A stretch of 28,128 bases of DNA from UBA652 sp964598235 (GTDB taxonomy: Bacteria; Pseudomonadota; Gammaproteobacteria; Nitrosococcales; Methylophagaceae). Of the stretch, positions 8,047 to 16,203 are shown one piece after another; the first letter of the stretch is position 1; each line of letters starts with the position of its first letter. Location: the NCBI GenBank assembly GCA_964598235.1, contig CAZRAY010000023.1:1-28128 (forward strand), read 5' to 3'. The notes beneath the pieces are model-generated. The model saw only the letters and a program-made list of their open reading frames with translations. It was not told where the DNA came from and did no database searches. Made by a program: the position numbers and the translations under genes.

Positions 8047-9312
8047 ATGCTTAAAATTAAAGGCTTCCTCCCCTTCCTGCTCATTGCCTTTTTAAATGCG
8101 CTCGTCGATATGGGACATAAAATTATTATCCAAAATACCGTGTTTAAAATCTATGATGGTAGCCAGCAGATTATTCTCACTGCAATTGTAAATAGTCTCA
8201 TTTTACTGCCCTTTGTTTTGCTCTTCACCCCCGCCGGCTGGCTGTCAGATCGCTTCTATAAACCCAATATTATGCGGTGGGCTGCGCGCGTTGCCGTCGG
8301 ATTAACATTGATGATTACCCTCGCCTATTACATGGGTTGGTTCTATTTCGCCTTTGGCATGACCTTTCTGCTCGCCGCCCAAAGTGCACTCTATTCTCCC
8401 GCCAAATATGGCTATATCATCGAGTTGGTCGGCGATAGCAAACTCACACTGGCCAATGGTGTTGTGCAAGCCGTCAGCATTGTCGCTATTTTAGGGGGCA
8501 TGCTTCTTTTTTCTGTATTGTTTGAATCCATGCTCGCGGGAGAATCCTATCTCGCCACCAAAAATAATATCATTCGCTTTATCGCACCATTAGGCTGGTT
8601 ATTGGTGTTCGGTAGCCTGCTTGAGCTTTATCTCACCCATCGCTTACCGGCTCGCTCAGAACGCGGTATGCCCATTAAAACTAATTTCGATTGGGCGCGC
8701 TATCGCCGAGGAGAGTTATTACGCGATAATCTCAGCACCCTCCGCCATAACCCGCTTATTTGGCTATGCATTGCCGGTTTATCTATCTTCTGGGGCGTCT
8801 CGCAAGCCGTTCTGGCGACGTTCCCTGCCTTTGCCAAGATAACGTTAGCAATGAATAACACTATCATTATTCAAGCACTCCTAGCCTGCTCCGGCGTCGG
8901 CATTATTATCGGTTCATTACTCGCTGGCTTTATCTCTCGCCGCGGTATCAGCACAGGGTTGGTTCCTATCGGTGGTTTAGGAATGATTATCAGCCTATTT
9001 TTAATCCCACAGGGCCACACTGCAACCATGCTAGGCATGGTTATTCTTATCTTCGGACTCTTCGGCGGCTTATTTATTGTTCCGCTCAATGCCCTTATCC
9101 AGCATCATGCACCCAATAAAAAACGGGGCACCATACTCGCTGGCAATAACTGGATTCAAAACTGCGTGATGATTTCTTTCCTTATGCTGATGGTTATATT
9201 ATCGTTCCAACAGGTGGATAGTATTGTCTTACTCAACTTAATCGCTGGTCTCTGTGCGATTGCCTTCGTTATCTTATTCGCCAAGTGGAAAAATATTTCG
9301 CCAGATAAGTAA
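8047..9312 (+). CDS. MFS transporter, lysophospholipid transporter (LplT)-like
   Basis: A 421-residue integral inner-membrane protein with about 12 hydrophobic helices. It has the MFS loop-2/3 type motif PAGWLSDRFYKPNIMRW (about residues 70-86) and the segment SALYSPAKYGYI that is typical of the LplT branch, in which the permease flips lysophospholipids inward for re-acylation. Its usual partner, an acyltransferase/acyl-ACP synthetase, is not next to it or fused here, so the substrate is inferred from family resemblance only. No Shine-Dalgarno sequence is evident before the ATG and a dispersed repeat ends 12 bases upstream, so expression may depend on read-through from trxB. Its stop codon directly abuts the stop of the convergent protease gene. 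Confidence 0.8.
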   Translation: MLKIKGFLPFLLIAFLNALVDMGHKIIIQNTVFKIYDGSQQIILTAIVNSLILLPFVLLFTPAGWLSDRFYKPNIMRWAARVAVGLTLMITLAYYMGWFYFAFGMTFLLAAQSALYSPAKYGYIIELVGDSKLTLANGVVQAVSIVAILGGMLLFSVLFESMLAGESYLATKNNIIRFIAPLGWLLVFGSLLELYLTHRLPARSERGMPIKTNFDWARYRRGELLRDNLSTLRHNPLIWLCIAGLSIFWGVSQAVLATFPAFAKITLAMNNTIIIQALLACSGVGIIIGSLLAGFISRRGISTGLVPIGGLGMIISLFLIPQGHTATMLGMVILIFGLFGGLFIVPLNALIQHHAPNKKRGTILAGNNWIQNCVMISFLMLMVILSFQQVDSIVLLNLIAGLCAIAFVILFAKWKNISPDK

Positions 9313-10557
9313 TCACCCCATCTTCTTCTGTAAATGCGCAATCCGCAAAGAAGCAGGTGGATGCGAATCATAGATAGACGACACCAAGGGATCCGGCGTT
9401 AAAGTGCTCGCATTTTCTTGATATAACGCCACCAACGCCTGAATCAAATCATCGGCGCTCGATACCGATGCCGCATAATCATCGGCTTCATATTCGTATT
9501 TCCGCGATAACGCCGTCATCATCGGATGCAGAAAAAACGAAAACACGGGAATCACCAACATAAATAACACTAACGCCATGGCATTTGATTGCGTGCTCAC
9601 GCCTAGACCGGTGAAGAACCAAAATTGTGCTGATGCCCAACCTAATAACGCCAAACTACCTAAACTCAATAACGCCATCACACCCATATTTTTCAACACA
9701 TGCTTACGACGGAAATGGCCCAATTCATGCGCCAATACGGCTTCAATTTGGTCTTCGCTTAGCGTATCTAATAAGGTATCGAAGAATACAATGCGTTTAT
9801 TATCACCTAAGCCTGTGAAATAGGCATTACCATGCCCAGAGCGGCGCGAACCATCCATCACATAAATGCCTTGGCTTTTAAACCCACAGCGCGATAATAA
9901 GCCTTCAACGCGGGCTTTCAAATCGGCATCATCCAACGGCGTAAATTTATTGAATATCGGCGCGATAAACGCAGGATAAGCCCACATCATCAACACGCTA
10001 AAGCCCATCAAGCCAATCCATAAATAAAGCCACCAGTAAGTGCCACCACTTTTCATTAACCAAAGCGCCGCCCATGCCATCGGGATGCTAATCACCAGCG
10101 ATAGAATAGTTTGCTTCACTGTGTCGGATAAAAATAGCGCTGGCGTATTATTATTAAAGCCAAAGCTATCTTCTAATTTAAAGGTTTTATAGGCATCAAT
10201 CGGCAGATCAATTAGGGTGCCGATGATTGAGAAACTCACGATAAACGCAATGCCCACCAGCATCTCGCTCCAGCCCAAACCTTGCCACACACCATAGAGC
10301 CACTCCAAACCGCCGCCCAAGGTCCAAAGCAATAGAATCACCATCCCTAACATCGAGCCGAAGCGATTAAACTTACCTTTTGCTGCCGTGTAATCCGCTG
10401 CTTTTTGATGTGCCTCTAGGCTAACTTGCGCTTGGAAGGCATCGGGCACTGCGCCGCGATGTTTTGCCACATGTTTGCTTTGGCGAAGTGACAGCCATAA
10501 CTCAATCCCCACCATCAACGCTAATGCGGCTAAAAACACCCATGTAAACTCGTTCAT
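9313..10557 (-). CDS. M48 family zinc metallopeptidase, Ste24/CAAX-protease type
   Basis: A 414-residue inner-membrane zinc protease. The zinc motif HELGH is at 277-281, the third ligand E357 is in EYEADDYA, and the family-specific segment KLEDSFGFNN is at about 127-136. Several transmembrane helices are visible (about 5-22, 68-90, 100-120, 150-168, 175-200, 293-318, 328-345). Eukaryotic relatives clip prenylated CAAX proteins; bacterial members are thought to act in membrane-protein or envelope quality control, but the substrate is unknown. I start at the ATG complementary to 10555-10557, which has GAGAG just upstream, rather than a TTG seven codons earlier. It converges on the transporter gene with no gap and diverges from orn. 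Confidence 0.9.
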   Translation of the reverse strand: MNEFTWVFLAALALMVGIELWLSLRQSKHVAKHRGAVPDAFQAQVSLEAHQKAADYTAAKGKFNRFGSMLGMVILLLWTLGGGLEWLYGVWQGLGWSEMLVGIAFIVSFSIIGTLIDLPIDAYKTFKLEDSFGFNNNTPALFLSDTVKQTILSLVISIPMAWAALWLMKSGGTYWWLYLWIGLMGFSVLMMWAYPAFIAPIFNKFTPLDDADLKARVEGLLSRCGFKSQGIYVMDGSRRSGHGNAYFTGLGDNKRIVFFDTLLDTLSEDQIEAVLAHELGHFRRKHVLKNMGVMALLSLGSLALLGWASAQFWFFTGLGVSTQSNAMALVLFMLVIPVFSFFLHPMMTALSRKYEYEADDYAASVSSADDLIQALVALYQENASTLTPDPLVSSIYDSHPPASLRIAHLQKKMG

Positions 10558-10627
10558 CTTTTCTCTCTTTCGTTTCAAATAGAAATGCTACAATTGACTG
10601 ACAATTCTACAGTATAAAGAATCCACT

Positions 10628-11185
10628 ATGACTAAGAAAAAAAGCAATCTAATTTGGATCGATCTTGAAATGACGGGGCTAGATACCCAAAATGACATGA
10701 TCATTGAAATCGCGACTATCGTCACCGATGCAGAGCTCAATGTGTTGGCTGAAGGCCCAATTGTTGCCATTCATCAGCCTAATGTATTACTAGAAGGCAT
10801 GGATGCATGGAATACCAAGCAGCATGGCAAATCAGGGCTGACCAAGCGCGTACAAGAAAGCACCTTCACGGTCGAAGAAGCCGAAGCGCAAACGATCGCC
10901 TTTCTAGCAGAATATGTACCGAAAGGCACCTCGCCGATGTGTGGCAATAGTATCTGCCAAGATCGTCGATTTATGGCGCGCTTAATGCCAGAATTGGAAG
11001 CCTTTTTCCATTATCGCAATCTCGATGTCAGCTCTCTAAAAGAATTAGCACGCCGCTGGGCGCCTGCGGTGGAAAAAAGCTTTAAGAAAAATGCCTCGCA
11101 TTTGGCGATGGATGATGTGAAAGATTCGATTCGGGAATTGGCGCATTATCGGGAACATTTTATTAAGTTGCCTGAGAAACCTTAA
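10628..11185 (+). CDS. orn: Oligoribonuclease (3'-5' exoribonuclease, DEDDh)
   Basis: Degrades very short RNA oligomers, mainly dinucleotides, to mononucleotides, the last step of RNA turnover and of c-di-GMP (pGpG) breakdown. The 185-residue product keeps all five DEDDh residues: D12 and E14 in WIDLEMTGLD, D112 in CQDRRF, H158 and D163 in SHLAMDDVKDSI. The length is standard. It is divergent from the M48 protease gene across a 70-base gap and followed after 9 bases by an AT-rich orphan gene, which may be cotranscribed. Confidence 0.97.
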   Translation: MTKKKSNLIWIDLEMTGLDTQNDMIIEIATIVTDAELNVLAEGPIVAIHQPNVLLEGMDAWNTKQHGKSGLTKRVQESTFTVEEAEAQTIAFLAEYVPKGTSPMCGNSICQDRRFMARLMPELEAFFHYRNLDVSSLKELARRWAPAVEKSFKKNASHLAMDDVKDSIRELAHYREHFIKLPEKP

Positions 11186-11194
11186 ATTACATTA

Positions 11195-11479
11195 ATGAGA
11201 AATGAAAAGAAAATCCTTTTTGAATCTTGCAAAATAGTTCAATCATTAATTACAAAATTATATGAGAAAGCGCCAGACAATGTGACTTTTGAGCAAGCTG
11301 GAATGCGCAATGGTTTGGAAGTGGTTGCTGACTACCTTAAACACAGCGAAGTGGAAATAGCGTTAGAACATTTACTGTATATGATTAATGAGTCCGATAT
11401 TACTTGCCCTTCAGACGTAAAAGAAAATCTATCTAAAATAACAAAAAAATACAAACTCGAAGATATCGGTTCTTCTTAA
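11195..11479 (+). CDS. Small helical protein of unknown function (immunity-protein-like?)
   Basis: A 94-residue soluble, charged and probably all-helical protein that I do not firmly recognise. The central stretch RNGLEVVADYLKHSEVEIAL followed by LEHLLYMINESDI resembles small contact-inhibition or MafI-type immunity proteins, which carry an ALE-x-L-x-x-M-I-x-E pattern, but no toxin gene lies nearby. It begins 9 bases after the orn stop and ends just before a long inverted repeat. It is visibly richer in A+T than the flanking genes, which may mean recent acquisition. No clear ribosome binding site is visible before the ATG, so translational coupling to orn is possible. The coding call itself is supported by length and position; the function is a guess. 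Confidence 0.6.
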   Translation: MRNEKKILFESCKIVQSLITKLYEKAPDNVTFEQAGMRNGLEVVADYLKHSEVEIALEHLLYMINESDITCPSDVKENLSKITKKYKLEDIGSS

Positions 11480-11484
11480 ATATT

Positions 11485-11555
11485 TTGTCATGCCGACCGT
11501 AGCGGAGGCATCTTAATCCGTGTTCAAGATCTCTCCGCTACGGTCGAGATGACAA
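11485..11555. repeat. Long inverted repeat (REP/MITE-like dispersed element)
   Basis: Arms of 30 bases at 11485-11514 and 11526-11555 match at 26 of 30 positions around an 11-base loop. The core of each arm is GACCGTAGCGGAG or its complement, and the ends are TTGTCAT/ATGACAA. The form (TGTCATGCCGACC...GGTCGAGATGACA) resembles repeats dispersed through many bacterial genomes. It lies between two convergent genes, where it could act as a bidirectional terminator. It overlaps the last codons and stop of the phosphatase gene. Confidence 0.8.
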
Positions 11556-13148
11556 GCTCCTTGATTTAGTTTCTGCTCTTTCAACCAACCGCCCCGCTTG
11601 GTTCATCACATGAAAAATACTATGTTGCTCCATCACGCCATTCACCAATGAGGAACCCGGGCCTGTCGCATAAATAGCAACATCTTCTGCGCCATGGGTT
11701 TCAATCGATTGTGGCACTAATACAGCAGAATGATAGTTAGGGTCGGTGGTGTCCACCTCCGTTAAATCAACCCGCCCCGCCTTTATTTCGGTGTCATAAA
11801 TTGCATCGGCGCTATCTGCATCGGGCAAATATTTAAAGCCACGACCATTGGCATAGCCCACGGTCGTATAAGGCAGTCCATCTTCGGCGAGGGCATCTGC
11901 TGATTCTGGATTGCCTGCTGCATCATTCGTTTTTACTTTGCCTAAAATCGGGTTGCCACGAGTGGGGTAACCACCCAATGTAAACACATGGCTATGATCG
12001 GCGGTGACGATGATTAAGGTTTCTGTGGGATCAGTATTCTCATAGGCAGCTTCAACGGCTTTGGCAAGCTCAATAGTGTCTTCTAAGGCGCGATAGGGAT
12101 TGGTGGCATGGTGTGCGTAATCTATCCGCCCGGCTTCGACCATTAAGAAAAATCCCTGTTGATTTTGCTGTAATAGACTAATCGCTTTTGCTGTCATTTC
12201 GGTTAACGATGGCTGCGCTTGGCGATCGGTTTCGTAATCCATATGGGAATCGCTGAATAAGCCCAGTAAATGATCTACATTATTCACGGCTTCAAGTTCT
12301 GATTTCGAGCGCGCATAGGCGGCATGTTGATACTGCGCTAGCCATTCCTGCGTAAGATCACGTCCATCTTGTCGCTTGCCCGCATCGCCACTCAAGAAGT
12401 TACGCCGCCCACCACCGAGAATCACTTCTAAGCCATCCACTTGCGGCGCGCTATGAGTAAAGCGTTGTGGCAAGTTTATTAGCTGCAGGGCAATATCATC
12501 GCAACCCGTAGCATACGCTAGTTTTTCACCTTCACCATCATATTCAAAGTTACGATCCATGCTATGTGCATAGGTTGCTGCTGGCGTGGCATGGGTAACG
12601 CGGGCAGTAGTCACCACACCGGTTGCCATACCAATAATCTCGGCATATTCCAGTGCGGTGAGCATGTCATTGCCTGCTTGACTGCGACAATCACCACGGA
12701 TCACTTGTTGATTCACACTGATTAATCCTGCTTTGGTTTTAACGCCGGTCATCATCGCACTCATCGTGCCCGCTGAATCAGGCGTTTGCTGATTGGTGTT
12801 ATAGGTTTTAGATAAGGCAAGATGTGGAAAGGTTTCGAAAAATAAATTGTTTTCTTCTCCTGTATGGCCTTGCTGTTGCCCTGCGAGAATACGGGCGGCA
12901 GTGACTGTCGAGATCCCCATGCCGTCGCCGATAAATAGGATGATATTTTTAGCCTGCTTATTGGCCATCTCTCCGGCTCGTTGTGCCTGCTCCTGATTCT
13001 GGATTATTTGTGATTCACCTTGTTGATACCATTCTGCGGCAATCTGTGGATCAGCAGTCACTTTTAATGCTGTTTTATGATCGACTATCTGGCAGGCTGT
13101 TAACATGCTCAAACAAGCCGCTAGCAAAATTATTTTTATTTTAATCAT
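11538..13148 (-). CDS. Alkaline phosphatase (PhoA family), predicted lipoprotein
   Basis: Exported phosphomonoesterase that releases phosphate from organic esters. The 536-residue product starts with a lipoprotein signal peptide ending in the lipobox LTAC (C19), so the mature enzyme is probably anchored in the envelope rather than free. Metal and catalytic sites are visible: LFIGDGMG (D75), the nucleophile S125 in TPDSAGTMSAMMTG, VEAGRIDYAHH, and TADHSH. The start overlaps the end of queG by 8 bases, suggesting translational coupling. The last four codons (Ser-Ser-Arg-Pro) and the TAG stop lie inside the long inverted repeat, so the C-terminal tail was probably altered by repeat insertion. 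I see no Pho box. Confidence 0.92.
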   Translation of the reverse strand: MIKIKIILLAACLSMLTACQIVDHKTALKVTADPQIAAEWYQQGESQIIQNQEQAQRAGEMANKQAKNIILFIGDGMGISTVTAARILAGQQQGHTGEENNLFFETFPHLALSKTYNTNQQTPDSAGTMSAMMTGVKTKAGLISVNQQVIRGDCRSQAGNDMLTALEYAEIIGMATGVVTTARVTHATPAATYAHSMDRNFEYDGEGEKLAYATGCDDIALQLINLPQRFTHSAPQVDGLEVILGGGRRNFLSGDAGKRQDGRDLTQEWLAQYQHAAYARSKSELEAVNNVDHLLGLFSDSHMDYETDRQAQPSLTEMTAKAISLLQQNQQGFFLMVEAGRIDYAHHATNPYRALEDTIELAKAVEAAYENTDPTETLIIVTADHSHVFTLGGYPTRGNPILGKVKTNDAAGNPESADALAEDGLPYTTVGYANGRGFKYLPDADSADAIYDTEIKAGRVDLTEVDTTDPNYHSAVLVPQSIETHGAEDVAIYATGPGSSLVNGVMEQHSIFHVMNQAGRLVERAETKSRSLSSRP

Positions 13149-14193
13149 GTTGTTCTAATGCCCATGCTACATGTTCTCTTACTAATTCAGAGGGATCGGA
13201 TTGTCTGGTATTCAAGCCTGCAATAATCGCATCACTGGTATCTGCATTGCCTAATGCCACTGCAATATTCCGCAGCCAAGCTTCATGGCCAATTCGCCTG
13301 ATGGGGCTGCCTTCTAGCCTTGATAAAAAATCGGCTTCCGTCCACGCAAATAAATCTAATAATTGGGGTGAATCAAGCCCTTGCCGCGGTAAATAATCGC
13401 TTTCTACCGTGGCTTGCGCAAATTTATTCCACGGACACACCAGCTGGCAATCATCGCAACCATAAATCCGATTACCCATGGCTTTGCGAAATTCGATGGG
13501 AATGCTCTCACGCAATTCAATCGTGAGATAGGAAATACAGCGACGGGCATCCACCTGATAAGGCGCAACAATCGCTTGGGTGGGGCAAATATCAATACAT
13601 GCAGTACAGCTGCCACAATGATTTTCTCCTGCGGCTGTTTCAGGTAAAGGTAAATCGGTATAAATCTCACCTAAAAAGAAATAGGAACCATGCGCTCTAT
13701 TAAGCACATTGCTATGTTTTCCGATCCAGCCCAAACCCGATTTCTCCGCCAACGCTTTTTCTAAAATCGGCGCACTATCACTAAATACACGATAGCCCAT
13801 TTCGCCCACTTCTTGTTCAATTCTGCTGGCGAGTTTTTGTAGCCGTTTTCGCATTAGCTTGTGATAATCCCTCCCCAGCGCATAACGGGATATATAGGCT
13901 TTACTTGCATCTTCAATCACAGACCACGGCTCAACCGCCAATTCTGGCCAATAGTCCATCCGCGCAGTAATAACACGAATCGTACCCGGTAATAATTCTT
14001 CTGGGTGGCTTCGCAGGCTACCATGGCGTTCCATATAATCCATTTCACCGTGAAAACCGGCTGCTAACCAAGCTGAAAGCGCCTCATCTGCCTCAGCAAG
14101 ATCAATATTGCTTATGCCAAGCTGTTGAAAACCAAGTTCTTTCCCCCAAGATTGCATTTTATCCGGCAAATTGTCTATGTTTTTCTCTCCCAT
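13141..14193 (-). CDS. queG: Epoxyqueuosine reductase
   Basis: Cobalamin-dependent iron-sulfur enzyme that performs the last step of queuosine synthesis, reducing epoxyqueuosine in tRNA. From the ATG at 14191-14193 the protein has 350 residues. It carries the catalytic Asp region FSDSAPILEK (D139) and two [4Fe-4S] sites: C193, C196, C199 and C203 in CGSCTACIDICP, with C219, C246, C249 and C253 (CDDCQLVCPW). A short HEAT-like tail follows. This start gives MGEKNIDNL, which aligns with the usual QueG N-terminus; an upstream ATG at 14241 would add 16 hydrophobic residues and overlap the divergent nnr gene. The gene overlaps the phosphatase start by 8 bases. Confidence 0.94.
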   Translation of the reverse strand: MGEKNIDNLPDKMQSWGKELGFQQLGISNIDLAEADEALSAWLAAGFHGEMDYMERHGSLRSHPEELLPGTIRVITARMDYWPELAVEPWSVIEDASKAYISRYALGRDYHKLMRKRLQKLASRIEQEVGEMGYRVFSDSAPILEKALAEKSGLGWIGKHSNVLNRAHGSYFFLGEIYTDLPLPETAAGENHCGSCTACIDICPTQAIVAPYQVDARRCISYLTIELRESIPIEFRKAMGNRIYGCDDCQLVCPWNKFAQATVESDYLPRQGLDSPQLLDLFAWTEADFLSRLEGSPIRRIGHEAWLRNIAVALGNADTSDAIIAGLNTRQSDPSELVREHVAWALEQHD

Positions 14194-14233
14194 GCAGGCT
14201 ATTATAGACTGAAGTATATAGAGAGAATATATT

Positions 14234-15727
14234 ATGATCACACTGCCCCACTCACTTTTTTCAGCGGCACAAACACAAGAAATTGACCGCGCTGCAATAG
14301 AAGATTATGACATTCCTGGTTCTGAGCTGATGGCGCGCGCTGGCGAAGCCGCATTGGCGACGATTAAAAGCCATTGGAAACAAGCACAACGCATCTTGAT
14401 CTTATGCGGCACAGGTAATAATGGCGGCGATGGTTTTGAATTAGCACGGCAGGCATTGGATGCTGATTTACGCGTGTTTGTATATGAGCTCAGTTCAGAA
14501 CAGGAATTGAATGAAACTGCGGCCGCAGCGCGGGTGGCTTTGCTTAAGGCGGGTGTTGAAATCAATCCTTTCCATAGCGATGCCTTACGCTCGGCTGATT
14601 TGATTGTGGATGCCTTATTCGGCACCGGTTTAGATCGCAACCTACCCACTGAAGCTGAAGCCGTGATACAGGTCATCAATAATTCTCGCACACCTGTTTT
14701 ATCGCTCGATATGCCATCAGGCTTACATCCTGATACGGGTATTCCGATGACCCTTGCCGTACATGCGACGGTTACGTTAAGCCTCTCAGGCCTCAACCAA
14801 GGTTTATTTACCGGTGTAGGCCCTGATTACGTCGGTGAAATTGTATTCAATTCCCTACAAATCCCACCTGCTATTTATGCTGCCACCCCTAAATCCGCAC
14901 GACGCGTTGGCCTAGAAGACTTTGTTGAACGCCTATCGCCAAGACAGCGCACAGGCCATAAAGGGCTGTATGGCCACCTACTGATTATTGGTGGCGACCA
15001 CGGTATGCCTGGTGCACCACGCATGGCTGCGGAGGCTGGCGCACGCGTAGGTGCAGGCCTGGTCAGTATCGCCACCCGCCCCGAACATGCCATGTCTTTG
15101 AGTATTGCCCGTCCAGAATTAATGTGTCATGGCGTCGAAACAGCGGATGATCTTGACCCGCTGCTCGAACGTTGTAATGCTATTGCTATTGGCCCAGGAT
15201 TGGGTCAATGCCAATGGGGACAAGATTTACTGGATCGTGCACTTGCTAGTGGAATCCCCATTGTCATTGATGCCGACGCGCTGAACTTAATCAGTAAGAA
15301 AGATTATCACCATGACCACTGGATCATCACCCCACACCCAGGCGAAGCCAGCCGCCTACTCAATAAAGATGATTTAGAACAAAATCGTTTTGATACCGTT
15401 AAAGCGCTGCAAAAAGAATATGGGGGTGTCACCGTCTTGAAAGGCGCCAGCACATTAATTAATGCAGGTGAACCCGATGCGCTTACCCGTCTCTCTATTT
15501 GGGGCAATCCAGGTATGGCCAGCGGCGGTATGGGTGACGTACTCACCGGCACCATCGGCGGCTTGCTCGCACAAGGTATTAGTCAGTTTGAAGCCGCCTG
15601 TCTAGGGGTGACGTTACATGGCATGGCAGGTGATCAAGCCGTTCAGGAAAATGGCGAACGTGGTTTATTAGCAACCGACCTCATGCCTTATCTGCGCCGC
15701 TTATCTAACCTGATCTATGCCGAGTAA
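14234..15727 (+). CDS. nnr: Bifunctional NAD(P)H-hydrate epimerase / ADP-dependent dehydratase
   Basis: Repairs damaged NAD(P)H hydrates: the N-terminal YjeF_N domain interconverts the R and S epimers and the C-terminal kinase-like domain dehydrates the S form using ADP. The 497-residue fusion has the epimerase motif GTGNNGGDG (59-67), LVDALFGTGL-like IVDALFGTGL (about 124-133), and in the second half HLLIIGGDHGMPGA, ITPHPGEASRL and the nucleotide-binding NPGMASGGMGDVLTG (425-439). It diverges from queG and overlaps tsaE by 11 bases. This is the conserved nnr-tsaE-amidase-mutL order of gammaproteobacteria (queG often sits just upstream, also divergent). Confidence 0.95.
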   Translation: MITLPHSLFSAAQTQEIDRAAIEDYDIPGSELMARAGEAALATIKSHWKQAQRILILCGTGNNGGDGFELARQALDADLRVFVYELSSEQELNETAAAARVALLKAGVEINPFHSDALRSADLIVDALFGTGLDRNLPTEAEAVIQVINNSRTPVLSLDMPSGLHPDTGIPMTLAVHATVTLSLSGLNQGLFTGVGPDYVGEIVFNSLQIPPAIYAATPKSARRVGLEDFVERLSPRQRTGHKGLYGHLLIIGGDHGMPGAPRMAAEAGARVGAGLVSIATRPEHAMSLSIARPELMCHGVETADDLDPLLERCNAIAIGPGLGQCQWGQDLLDRALASGIPIVIDADALNLISKKDYHHDHWIITPHPGEASRLLNKDDLEQNRFDTVKALQKEYGGVTVLKGASTLINAGEPDALTRLSIWGNPGMASGGMGDVLTGTIGGLLAQGISQFEAACLGVTLHGMAGDQAVQENGERGLLATDLMPYLRRLSNLIYAE

Positions 15728-16184
15728 CTATGATTTAGTCGATGAAGCCGCCACACTTCGTTTAGGAGAACAACTCGCAATACATTGCCCCCCGCAACAA
15801 ACGACTTTGCACCTACAAGGCGAACTGGGTGCTGGAAAAACAACTTTAGCGCGTGGCCTATTGCATGCGCTAGGCCACCAAGGCAACGTCAAAAGTCCGA
15901 CTTACACCCTTGTTGAACGCTACGACACGCCAACACGCCTTGTTTATCACTTTGATCTATACCGCTTAACAGATCCAGAAGAACTTGATTATCTTGGTAT
16001 GGACGACTACTTTGCAGGTAATAACCTCTGTTTAATCGAATGGCCGCAGCAAGCTGGCAATGCGCTACCACCACCTGATTTACTGCTCGCATTACAATAT
16101 CAGCAGCAGCAGCGTATCGCGATAGCGACGCCACTAACCGATATCGGCCATGACTGGTTAAATGCACTTGATTTTTCTGGCTAA
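15717..16184 (+). CDS. tsaE: tRNA threonylcarbamoyladenosine biosynthesis ATPase TsaE
   Basis: Small P-loop ATPase that works with TsaB and TsaD to place the t6A modification at position 37 of ANN-decoding tRNAs. The 155-residue product has Walker A GELGAGKTTLARG (35-47), the segment KSPTYTLVERY (switch-like), HFDLYRL and LIEWPQ, all family hallmarks. It overlaps the end of nnr by 11 bases and has no clear ribosome binding site of its own, so it is probably translationally coupled. Confidence 0.95.
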   Translation: MPSNYDLVDEAATLRLGEQLAIHCPPQQTTLHLQGELGAGKTTLARGLLHALGHQGNVKSPTYTLVERYDTPTRLVYHFDLYRLTDPEELDYLGMDDYFAGNNLCLIEWPQQAGNALPPPDLLLALQYQQQQRIAIATPLTDIGHDWLNALDFSG

Positions 16185-16203
16185 TGAATCCAAAATACGG
16201 CTC

